This document shows positions 29,130 through 41,100 of a DNA stretch of 64,000 nt, one piece after another (the first letter of the stretch is position 1; every line of letters starts with the position of its first letter). The translations under genes were made by a program, and so were the position numbers. The DNA is taken from positions 9,380,583 to 9,444,582 of the forward strand of contig CM063258.1 in NCBI GenBank assembly GCA_032158295.1, given 5' to 3'. The DNA comes from Pycnopodia helianthoides (lineage: Eukaryota > Echinodermata > Asteroidea > Forcipulatida > Asteriidae). Below the pieces are notes generated by a model. It did no database searches. It was not told the origin of the DNA and saw nothing but the letters and a program-made list of their open reading frames with translations.

Positions 29130-32100
29130 CTGAAAGATAAACAAACATTGAGTTTAACATCGTTTTGTAGATTTTAATTATCTGGTCTCAAAGTTTGAGG
29201 TCTGGGGCCAATTTAATAAAACATATCAGCAGACATTTTCCGCTTAGCGGAATTTCTACTTCATGACCAATGCGTACTGTTAGCAAAGCAATTGAGTGAC
29301 ACAATGATGCAAATTGCTCTGCAGTAAATTAGCAAAATAACTTCACTCTCTCTTTTCAGCTTTTTTTCTTTTAATTATTAACTCTCACGTAATATTTTAT
29401 TGTAAATATCTCTCCATACTTTTAAATATACAAATTCATACTTGTTCTGTAATGAATTTTTTAATATTTAATTTCATTTGAATTTGTAGGTACTAAACAT
29501 GGGCTAGGTTGTCCTTGCACTACTTCCTGAGATGGTCCTACTCTAGGGTCATAAACATTGTGGATTGATATTTTGATGAGGAAGCGAACCAGAGGGGAGT
29601 TCAATGTTACCTGCAGGAGCTGTTGTTGGTCTAGCTGTTGTCACTGTTGACAACACCCCACAGTTGCTACCCGTATATCCTGACACACATCTGCCAAAGG
29701 GAAAATAAATAAAACAGATAAAATATACAATTTGTCCTAAACTTTGGTATAAAAATGTGTATTTCTTTAAAGGTTGTGGTAGACGGTATAAAGCTTTATG
29801 AATATATCACATAACTAGTCAATGGAACTCTCTTGTTGACGTTTAACAAAGGTTGCTCTCTGGCCCATCCTGTGCACAATGCGAACATAGTTGTTTTTTT
29901 GTTTTTTTAATTGTTTTTCATTGTTTACCCTCTAAGATGGTAGCAGATGAAAGCAATGCGTAAGATCTGATACTAGACCATGTAACCTCTGATATAGATG
30001 TTTAACAAAAGAGCCACAGGGCCGAGACTTCCTGCGGGCACAATTTGCACAGAGCTCAATGGAAGACAAACATCAAACCTGACATTTTTATTGAGATTGC
30101 ACCTGTCTAATCTTTACCAACTTTTGATATGAAGAAAGGGGGTACATTTCCAAACTTCCAAAATGTAATATTCCTCTCAAAAAGACCAGTGTAGCATTTT
30201 GCCTGCCAGGAAATGCCCTGAAACGCGCAAGTTTTTTTTTATAAACAAGGTGACATGGTCATATAGCAATAAAAATTGGAACTAAACATTTAATCACAAT
30301 GGGCAGTGACAAAATTAGGGTAGCCTAAAATTTCAGAAGGGGCACAAGGGTGTGAACCATTTTTTCTAGGGGGGCACTTCTGGCCAGTTAAAATTGTACT
30401 TTCCATTTGCATTTTTCTTTAAAAAGCCCCTTGCCAGAACAGGCCGTTACCGTTATGTCGATCCTTTCAGGCCTTGCAATGGTGTTGAATTGAATTCCGA
30501 TATTTCTTCACTAGTAATTACCTGCAAGTATAAGTGAAGGCCGGGTAGTCTCCCGTCCTGCCACATGTGCCTCCATTCTACAAAAGTCTGTTGGACATGC
30601 GGTAGTCGAATCTTCAAATAAGAGAAGAAAAAGAAGTCTGGTATTAAATCAACAGGGTTAACACCTTGGCTGCAAGTGAATGTACAAGTCTGGTTATTAC
30701 TTGTTGTATCAAGATATGGTTTGAAAATCTGAGAGCTATAAGACACATATAGACTAGAACATGTTACCAAAGTAACATCCAGAATTATAGAATTAGAAGA
30801 TACAAAAATCAGAACAGTATTTTTGAATCAGCTGTTTTATCTGAGCTTCATGTTATAATATTAGATTCCACCCATCACTCCTTCATGAAGTAGTTGTTAA
30901 CAGATCGGGGAGAATCAGTTCTCCATGTACAAACACAAAACCTTTTCAGTTTTTCCTTCTTATACTTATTGCATGCCACCTGTTCAACTCCAATTTCAAT
31001 AGATACCGGTAGTCCCTTACCTTGTTATAGGTTTAAAAAAAGGTTATGGTAAGAAAGAGGTGGTATGTGTCCTGTTACTAAAGTCACCTATGGCTAGGAA
31101 GAGTTGGTTTTTGTTCTGTCAAGTAGAGTAACCTATGGTAAGGAAGAGGTGGTTTGTTTTGTGTTGACTAAAGTCACCTATGTTAAGGAAAAGTTGGTTC
31201 ATATTCTGTCAAGTAAAGTAACCTATAGTAAGGAAGAGGTGATGTGTCTTGTTGACTAAGTCACCTATGGTGAGGAAGAGGTTCGTATGTGCCCTGTCGA
31301 CTAAAATCACCTATGGTAATTAAGGAAGAGGTGGTATGTGTCCTGTTGACTATAATATAGTCTCCTATGGTAATGAAGACGTATGGTTTTTTTTTTATAC
31401 TACAGTCACCTATGGCTTGGAAAGGGTTAATGGATTTAACAATGGATACAACATCTATCCTTGACTCACCTCTTGCTGTTACAGTATTGGCAACATTAAG
31501 CGTTGTCCGATTATTATTCAATGCGCCCTCCGTATGGATATCCGATTCCAGCACCTGCATGATCATAGCAGGTGTCACAGCTGAGTTGGTGGGTGCAGTT
31601 GCCACCAAGGTCGTGATGACACTGCCTGGGGATAGGAAGATCCCAATAACATTGGTAATACCCAAGGTAGAGGGGTTGGTTTCCAGATGTCTCGCGACCT
31701 TGATGGAAAAGAAGTTAGAAAAATATTTGAAATAAAATCAATTTGGTTCTAAATAACTTTTACTCCAAAACTGAAGTCAATGTAAAAGTACAGAGGTACA
31801 GATAAGTTATCAAGTTCAGCAAAAAGAACCTGATTTAAATCAATAGACCTTATGCATTGATGTCATCAAGTCGCCATATTAGAGGTAAACCGACGATGAA
31901 ACAATGGAAACGCACAGATTTGTACGCGCAGCGCCTAGAATTGGCCAATGAACATCTTCCTTTTGACCTCTAGGCGAGAGGGCCCTACTCAAATGACTTC
32001 ATGTGCATAAGGTCTAAATATGAAAAAGAGATTATCCAGAACAGGGGATTGTTTAACTATCCTACTGTCTGGCCATTTAATATTATCCACATGGTTTTGA

Positions 32101-35100
32101 ATAACAGATAAACTATGCCAGCCTGTTGGCCGGGCCCAATTTCAGCAGAACAGTACTTAAATTGTTCCTGCTAAGCAAAAATGAGCAGGATACCAGTCGC
32201 AGATTGAACATGAGGAATGCTACTTTGGCTGGTAATCTTATTATAGTAAGCCTAATTTTGTGTGCTTAGCTAGTTTTTGTACTTCAGCAGCTCTATGAAA
32301 ATCTGCCCTGGTAACACAGTCAACCCTCTTATATACTGTCTGACAGATCAATACCTTCCACTATCCACTGTTGTTTTGAATGATAGATACTGCATTTACA
32401 TCTGCACAATTTACATTGAGTTGTGTGCAGTATGAGGGTGTATCACAAAACTTAATTTGACCTAAGGAGACCCTCTTAAAGAAAGACAAACAACGACTCT
32501 TCAACTTACCACGATGGCTACAATTTTAAGAAATTGTTTGGTAGCTGCAGCATTGTGGTTATTGTAGACAGGCAAGAAGTTCACAGCAGTTCCATTCACT
32601 CCCAGAACACGGAGTGTGATTGTTATTGACCTCTGAAACGTATCTGGGAAAAAGAAAAACACATTTTAAAGGAAATCAAAATATTCATAGCCAGGAAAAA
32701 TGGGGTAATTTTTTTTGAATGAGTTTAAAGTTTCTGTGTATGATGTTTGCACTTGGTATGATACTATGGCGAAAAAACCCATGTACACACACAAAAGCAG
32801 AGTGAAATGTTTGTAAATGCATCCATATTTTATCAACTGGCTATTTCAGCAGAGTTGAGTATGTGCTGCCTCTCTGCTTAGCAAAGCTAAGCAGGCAATC
32901 AGTCAAAGACGGTGCGTGTGATATGATACTTCACCTTGATAAAACTGTTTTGTACGTAAACAGCTCTATGCCATTGAGCCATGGTAAGCAGAAATTTCTC
33001 CTTAGTAAATCTGCTCAGCAAAAAATTAGTAGGGGGCCAGCTATATCAACTGGCATTCAGCTGGGTGAGTCGTGCATAATTCATGTCTGTACACATGATG
33101 TCATAACTAACCTTGACAGCTGCCTCCCACTTTGACGAAATTGTCCAAGGCATTGCATTCACAAGTGTAGCCTTGAGGCAACGTGGGATTGGATAAGCAG
33201 TATTCCCCGACTCCATTGCAGAGATTGGGTGTGCTAACACAAGGGTCACTGGCTAAAAGAAAAGAAACAAAACATAAATATATCATACAAGCACTTTTTA
33301 AAAGTAGCAATAATGGCGGCCTTTTCCCAAACCTTGGCTTGGGCTCCGGCTCTGGCTTGAAATCCAGCATCAGTTTGGGCGCAATGTACATTTTGTGTTT
33401 CTAACATCAAATGGAGCACAAAGCTGGAGACCATGCATAAGCCGAAATAGGAAAAAAGCCCCAAATAAATAAGTGAATATTTTCATAACCAATAAAGGAG
33501 CCTGATACGGGGAAAAGGTTATTATGAATAAGAGCTGATCTACATATGGTAGGGAGTCTCAAGACACTTGGGTCAAGTCTCAGTCTGAGTCTTTAGTCAC
33601 TTGGGGAGGCTCATGTCACTTGAGTCAAGTCCAGTCCAAATCTTAGGTAGCTTGGGTCGAATCTCAGTGTGCATTATACAGTGTTCTCACTTCAGTGGTC
33701 CGCTGTCCAAATGCTAGTTCAAACAACCGAAGACCAGTCACAGTTCTCTCCATGTGGTCAGGCTGGCTAGTTCAGTGTTGAAAAGTATCCCCATTTCATT
33801 TGAAAGATGGACTAATTAAAAAGGTGATGGACTCCTGAAATGACAAGCTTACTGGTCCTGCTGGCCAGTCACTAAAAAGTTACAAGACTATACAAGACAC
33901 ACAGCATATTGCAGACATAGTCCTTATGTTAAGTGTCATTCTCAGTGAGCTTAATACAATAAAGTGACACCACAAGAACTTAAGGATGGTGAACAAGACC
34001 ACTTGGTCAAAAGATTATAAGTATCACCACATCTCCTATAAATACTCACCACTGCATGTGATGCCTGATATACCTGTAGGGCAAATGCATTCACAGTGCG
34101 TTGAATCAAAAGTGCCGCCATTCAAACAGCTGGAGGAGTCTAACGTGCACACTGCATACAAAAGTACACAAATAGTTATTTCACAATCAGCAATTGATAC
34201 CATATTGAATTTGCTCATAAGATTTAGACATTTATAATGTAGAACTTGGAGAACCCCCAGCTCAACCGGCAGCCACATAGCCAGGTGGGCAGGTTGCTAA
34301 TCTCAGCAATCTCTATCGTCATGAGTACCCATTTACCCTGGGGTGGTGAGAAGCAATCATGTGACTCACCCAAGGAGCAAGTTCAGGTGCAAACCTTTAA
34401 TAGTCAATTTGCCATTTAATCATGCATGCCTGGTCTGTGTTTCACTTGAATGTATTTAGTTGATTGATATGGAAAAGAGAAAATGAATTGCCCCCCAAAA
34501 ACTAATAATTATTATCCTAATGATTGACATATTTTATTGGCTAAAAAGCTACTATTTATCGTTAAACCATAAAGCTGCTTGAGTGGTTGCAGCCACTCCG
34601 GATTGACTTTAGAAGGCATGCACTACGAAAACCTCATGGATTATTACTGAATCAATAAACACAAAACCTGACTTGAATCAAGTCTATGTTTAGTGGACTA
34701 ATGGCGGAGGTTTAATCTCCAACTAACCACATGTATTAAGATAACTTGAATTAAGTAAAAACCATGTAGTTGGTGCAAATTCGAATGTGAAACAGGCTTT
34801 GACAATTGATAAATTCCATTAATAAATATTAACAAACATCAACAAGTGAAAACAAATTCAAGCAAAAAAACGAGACAGAATTGATTTAAAAGTTCGAACC
34901 TGTGGTTGCTGCTACAGTGGTAGCTGCTTGAGTGGTTGCAGCTTGAGTGGTTGCAACCATAGTTGTTGGTGCTTGTGTGGTTACAGCCACTGTCGTTGTG
35001 CTTTAGTGGTTGCAGCCACTGTTGTTGGTGCTTGAGTGGTTGCAGCCACGTTGTTGGTGCTCCTGTGGTTGCTGCTACAGTGAAGCTGTTGAGTGGTTGC

Positions 35101-38100
35101 AGCCTGTGTGGTAGCAGCCGCTGTTATTGCAGCTGTTGTTGCTGCTACAGTAGTTGCTGCCGGGTGGTTGCTGCTACAGTAGTTGCTGCTTGAGTGGTTG
35201 CAGCCACTGTCGTTGGTGCTTGAGTGGTTGCAGCACTGTTGTTGTGCTTGAGTGGTAGCAGCTACAGTGGTTTGCTGCTCTGTGGTTGCTGCTACATAGT
35301 TGCTGCTTAGTGTTTGCAGCCACTGTTGTTGGTGTTCCTGTGGTTGCTGCTACAGTAGTTGCTGCTTGAGTGGTTGCAGCCACTGTTGTTGGTGCTTGGT
35401 GGTTGCAGCTGCTGTGGTTTGCGCTACTGTGGTTGTTGCTACAGTGGTTGCTGCTGCAGTGGTTGCTGCTTGAGGGTTGCAGCCCCTGTGTTGGTGCTTG
35501 AGTGGTGCAGCTACAGTGTTGCTGCTCGTGGTTGCTGCTACAGTAGTTGCTGCTTGAGTGTTTGCAGCCACTGTTGTTGGTGTCCTGTGTTGCTGCTACA
35601 GTAGTTCTGCTTGAGTGTTGCAGCCACTGTTGTTGGTGCTTGAGTGGTTGCAGCCACTGTTGTTGGTGCTCCTGTGGTTGCTGCTACAGTGGAGCTGTTG
35701 GAGTGGTTTGCAGCGTGGTAGTAGCTGCTGTGGTTGCAGCTGTAGTTGTTGCTTCAGTAGTTGCTGCCTGGGGGGTTGCTGCTAAGTGTTGCTGCTTGAG
35801 TGGTTGCAGCCACTGTCGTTGGTGCTTGAGTGGTTGCAGCCACTGTTGTTGGTGCTTGGTGGTAGCAGCTACAGTGGTTGCTGCTCCTGTGGTTGCTGCT
35901 ACAGTAGTTGCTGCTTGAGTGGTTGCAGCCACTGTTGTTGGTGCTTGGTGGGTTGCAGCTGCTGTGGTTTGCGCTACGTGGTTGCTGCTACAGTGGTTGC
36001 TGCTGCAGTGGTTGCTGCTGAGGGGTTGCAGCCACTGTGTTGGTGCTTGAGTGGTTGCAGCCACTGTTGTTGGTGCTTGAGTGGTTGCAGCTGCTGTGGT
36101 TTGCGCTACTGTGTTGCTGCTACAGTGGTTGCTGCTGCAGTGGTTGCTGCTTGAGGGTTGCAGCCACTGTTGTTGGTGCTTGAGTGGTGGCAGCTACAGT
36201 GGTTGCTGCTCCTGTGGTTGCTGCTACAGTAGTTGCTGCTTGAGTGTTTGCAGCCACTGTTGTTGGTGTTCCTGTGGTTGCTGCTACAGTAGTTGCTGCT
36301 TGAGTGGTTGCAGCCACTGTTGTTGGTGCTTGAGTGGTTGCAGCTGCTGTGGTTTGCGCTACTGTGGTTGCTGCTACAGTGGTTGCTGCTTCAGTAGTTG
36401 CTGCTTGAGGGGTTGCAGCCACTGTTGTTGGTGCTTGAGTGGTTGCAGCCACAGTGGTTTGCGCTACTGTGGTTGCTGCTACAGTGGTTGCTGCTTGAGT
36501 GGTTGCAGCCACTGTTGTTGGTGCTCCTGTGGTTGCTGCTAAAGTGGTAGCTGCTTGAGTGGTTGCAGCCACTGTTGTTGGTGCTCCTGTGGTTGCTGCT
36601 ACAGTGGTAGCTGCTGGAGTGGTTGCAGCCTGTGTGGTAGCAGCCGCTGTTATTGCAGCTGTGGTTGCTGCTACAGTAGTTGCTGCCTGGGTGGTTGCTG
36701 CTACAGTAGTTGCTGCTTGAGGGGTTGCAGCCACTGTCGTTTGTGCTTGAGTGGTTGCAGCCACTGTTGTTGGTGCTTGAGCGGTGGCAGCTACAGTGGT
36801 TGCTGCTCCTGTGGTTGCTGCTACAGTAGTTGCTGCTTGAGTGGTTGCAGCCACTGTTGTTGGTGTTCCTGTGGTTGCTGCTACAGTAGTTGCTGCTTGA
36901 GGGGTTGCAGCCACTGTTGTTGGTGCTTGAGTGGTGGCAGCTACAGTGGTTGCTGCTCCTGTGGTTGCTGCTACAGTAGTTGCTGCTTGGGTGGTTGCAG
37001 CCACTGTTGTTGGTGTTCCTGTGGTTGCTGCTACAGTAGTTGCTGCTTGAGTGGTTGCAGCCACTGTTGTTGGTGCTTGAGTGGTGGCAGCTACAGTGGT
37101 TGCTGCTCCTGTGGTTGCTGCTACAGTAGTTGCTGCTTGAGTGGTTGCAGCCACTGTTGTTGGTGTTCCTGTGGTTGCTGCTACAGTAGTTGCTGCTTCA
37201 GTGGTTGCAGCCACTGTTGTTGGTGCTTGAGTTGTTGCAGCCACTGCTGTTATAAAATAAATAAATAAAAAGATAAAGATAATTCCACCAATAAATATTA
37301 AGAAATATCAACAAATGCAAACAAATTTAAGCAATAAAATGAGACAGAATTGATTTAAAAGTTCGAACCTGTGGTTGCTGCTAAAGAGGTAGCTGCTTGA
37401 GTGGTTGCAGCTTGAGATGTTGCTGCTTCAGTGGTTGCTGCTTGAGTGGTTGCAGCCACTGTTGTTGGTGCTCCTGTGGTTGCTGCTACAGTGGTAGCTG
37501 CTGGAGTGGTTGCAGCCTGTGTGGTAGCAGCCGCTGTGATTGCAGCTGTGGTTGCTGCTACAGTAGTTGCTGCCTGGGTGGTTGCTGCTACAGTAGTTGC
37601 TGCTTGAGGGGTTGCAGCCACTGTCGTTGGTGCTTGAGTGGTTGCAGCCACTGTTGTTGGTGCTTGAGTGGTGGCAGCTACAGTAGTTGCTGCTTCTGTG
37701 GTTGCTGCTACAGTAGTTGCTGCTTGAGTGGTTGCAGCCACTGTTGTTGGTGCTTGAGTGGTGGCAGCTACAGTGGTTGCTGCTCCTGTGGTTGCTGCTA
37801 CAGTAGTTGCTGCTTGAGTGGTTGCAGCCACTGTTGTTGGTGTTCCTGTGGTTGCTGCTACAGTAGTTGCTGCTTGAGTGGTTGCAGCCACTGTTGTTGG
37901 TGCTTGAGTGGTTGCAGCCACTGCTGTTATAAAATAAATAAATAAAAAGATAAAGATAATTCCACCAGTAAATATTAAGAAATATCAACAAATGAAAACA
38001 AATTTAAGCAATAAAATGAGACAGAATTGATTTAAAAGTTCGAACCTGTGGTTGCTGCTAAAGAGGTAGCTGCTTGAGTGGTTGCAGCTTGAGTGGTTGA

Positions 38101-41100
38101 AGCCACTGTTGATGGTGCTTGTGTGGTTACAGCCGCTGTGGTTGCAGCCACTGTTGTAGGTGCTAAAGTGGTTGCAGCCACTGTTGTTGGTGCTGGTGTG
38201 GTTGCAGCTGCTGTTGTAGCTGCTTGAGTAGTTTCAGCTTGAGTGGTTGAAGCCAATGTTGTTGGTGCTGGAGTGGTTGCAGCTGCTGTGGTAGCTGCTT
38301 GAGTGGTTGCAGCTGTAGTGGTTGTAGGCACTGTTGTTGGTGCTTGTGTGGTTGCAGCTGCTGTGGTTGGCACTACTGTGGTTGCTGCTACAGTGGTTGC
38401 TGCTTGAGTGGTTGCAGCTCTAGTTGTTGCAGCCACTGTTGTTGGTGCTTGTGTGGTTACAGCCACTGTGGTTGCAGCTGTGGTTGCAGCCACTGTTGTT
38501 GGTGCTAAAGTGGTTGCAGCCACTGTTGTTGGTGCTGGAGTGGTTGCAGCTGCAGTGGTTGGTGCTACTGTGGTTGCTGCTTGAGTGGTTGCAGCCCCCG
38601 ATGTTGGTGCTTGAGTGGTGGCAGCTACAGTGGTTGGTGCTCCAGTGGTTGCTGCTACAGTGGTTGCAGCCACTGTCATTATAAAATAAATAAATAAAAA
38701 GATAAAGAAAAGCTTATCTACAAGATTAATTTCCCATTCCAGCAGTTCTTAGGTTTTTAACTTTTGTAAGTGACAGTAAACACTCCACGGATGGAACGAA
38801 ACTCCATTCAATACCTCAATATTTTAACTTCAAGGGGGGATCTTCTCTATCAATGTTTTATAACATCAACAGGTCTCCGGTGCTCCTTACCAAGAGAGTG
38901 TTTACGAAAAGTACACACTGTCTCATAAAGGCTCACACCATAAAGCACACAGAAACAATTTTCGAGATTTTGTAGGCCTATGTTTTGAGTTCTTGTTCAT
39001 CTAAATATCCACTTCTTGCACTCCACCGCATATGATATCACCAGGATTGTGCCAGTCAAATCTGTTTTTTTCGAAAGTTTTGCTCGAAAATCTGAAGCAA
39101 CACTTCGGGGCTCATAACTAAAGACAGAGGACCAATCTCGACAGTTTCATGAGCAGCAAGTCACCGGATTGACTTTAGAAGGCATGCACTACAAAAACCT
39201 CATGGATTATTACTGAATCAATATACACAAAACCTGACTTGAATCAAGTCAGAGGTTTAATCTCCAACTAACCACATGTATTAAGATAACTTTATGGTGC
39301 AAATTCGAATGTGAAACAAGCTTTTACAATTGATAAATTCCCCAAATAAATATTAACAAATATCAACAAATGAAAACAAATTCAAGAAATAAAACATGAC
39401 AGAATTGATTTAAAAGTTCGAACCTGTGGTTGCTGCTACAGTTGTTGCTGCTAGAGTGGTTGCAGCTTGAGTGGTGGAAGCCACTGTTGTTGGTGCTTGT
39501 GTGGTTACAGCCACTGTGGTTGCAGCTGTGGTTGCAGCCACTGTCGTTGGTGCTAAAGTGGTTGCAGCCACTGTTGTTGGTGCTGGTGTGGTTGCAGCTG
39601 CTGTGGTTGCAGCTGCTGTGGTAGCTGCTTGAGTGGTTGCAGCTGGAGTGGTTGCAGCCACTGTTGTTGCTGCTAGAGTGGTGGCAGCTTGAGTGGTGGA
39701 AGCCACTGTTGTTGGTGCTTGTGTGGTTACAGCCAATGTGGTTGCAGCTGTGGTTGCAGCCACTGTTGTTGCAGCCACTGTTGTTGGTGCTAAAGTGGTT
39801 GCAGCCACTGTTGTTGGTGCTGGAGTGGTTGCAGCTGCAGTGGTTGGCACTACTGTGGTAGCTGCTTGAGTGGTTGCAGCTGGAGTGGTTGCAGCCACTG
39901 TTGTTGGTGCTTGTGTGGTTGCAGGAGCTGTGGTAGCTGCTTGAGTGGTTGCAGCTGGAGTGGTTGCAGCCAGAGTTGTTGGTGCTTGTGTGGTTGCAGC
40001 TGCTGTGGTTGGCGCTACTGTGGTTGCTGCTACAGTGGTTGCTGCTTGAGTGGTTGCAGCCACTGTTGTTGGTGCTTGTGTGGTTACAGCCACTGTGGTT
40101 GCAGCTGTGGTTGCGGCCACTGTTGTTACAGCCACTGTTGTTGGTGTGTGAGTGGTTGCAGCTGCAGTGGTTGGCACTACTGTGGTAGCTGCTTGAGTGG
40201 TTGCAGCTGGAGTGGTTACAGCATGAGTGGTTGCAGCCACTGTTGTTGGTGCTTGTGTGGTTACAGCCACTGTGGTTGCAGCCACTGTTGTTGCAGCACT
40301 GTTGTTGGTGCTTGAGTGGTTGTAGCTGGAGTGGTTGCAGCCAGAGTTGTTGTTGCTTGTGTGGTTGCAGCTGCTGTGGTTGGCGCTACTGTTGTTGCTG
40401 CTACAGTGGTTGCTGCTTGAGTGGTTGCAGCTTGAGTGGTTGCAGCCACTGTTGTTGGTGCTTGTGTGGTTACAGCCACTGTGGTTGCAGCTGTGGTTGC
40501 AGCCACTGTTGTTGCAGCCACTGTTGTTGGTGCTTGAGTGGTTGCAGCCACAGTTGTTGGTGCTTGAGTGGTTGCAGCTGGAGTGGTTACAGCTTGAGTG
40601 GTTGCAGCCACTGTTGTTGGTGCTTGTGTGGTTACAGCCACTGTGGTTGCAGCTGTGGTTGCAGCCACTGTTGTTGCAGCCACTGTTGTTGGTGCTTGAG
40701 TGGTTGCAGCTGGAGTGGTTGCAGCTGTGGTTGCAGCCACTGTTGTTGCAGCCACTGTTGTTGGTGCTTGAGTGGTTGCAGCCACAATTGTTGGTGCTTG
40801 AGTGGTGGCAGCTACAGTGGTTGCTGCTCCTGTGGTTGCTGCTACAGTAGTTGCTGCTAAAGTGGTTGCAGCCACTGTTGTTGGTGCTGGTGTGGTTGCA
40901 GCTCCTGTGGTTGCTGCTACAGTGGTTGCTGCTTGAGTGGTTGCAGCCACTGTTGTTGGTGCTCCTGTGGTTGCTGCTACAGTAGTTTCTGCTTGAGTGG
41001 TTGCAGCCACTGTTGTTGGTGATTGAGTGGTGGCAGCTACAGTGGTTGCTGCTCCTGTTGTTGCTGCTACAGTGGTTGCAGCCACTATCATTATAAAATA

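Noticed and set aside
36081..37268. Cys-rich (SGCSHCCWCLSGCS) and Leu/Trp-rich long frames on the plus strand
   Set aside because: They are antisense and shifted readings of the mucin exons. Minus-strand frames have fixed splice boundaries and phase; the plus-strand frames have none.
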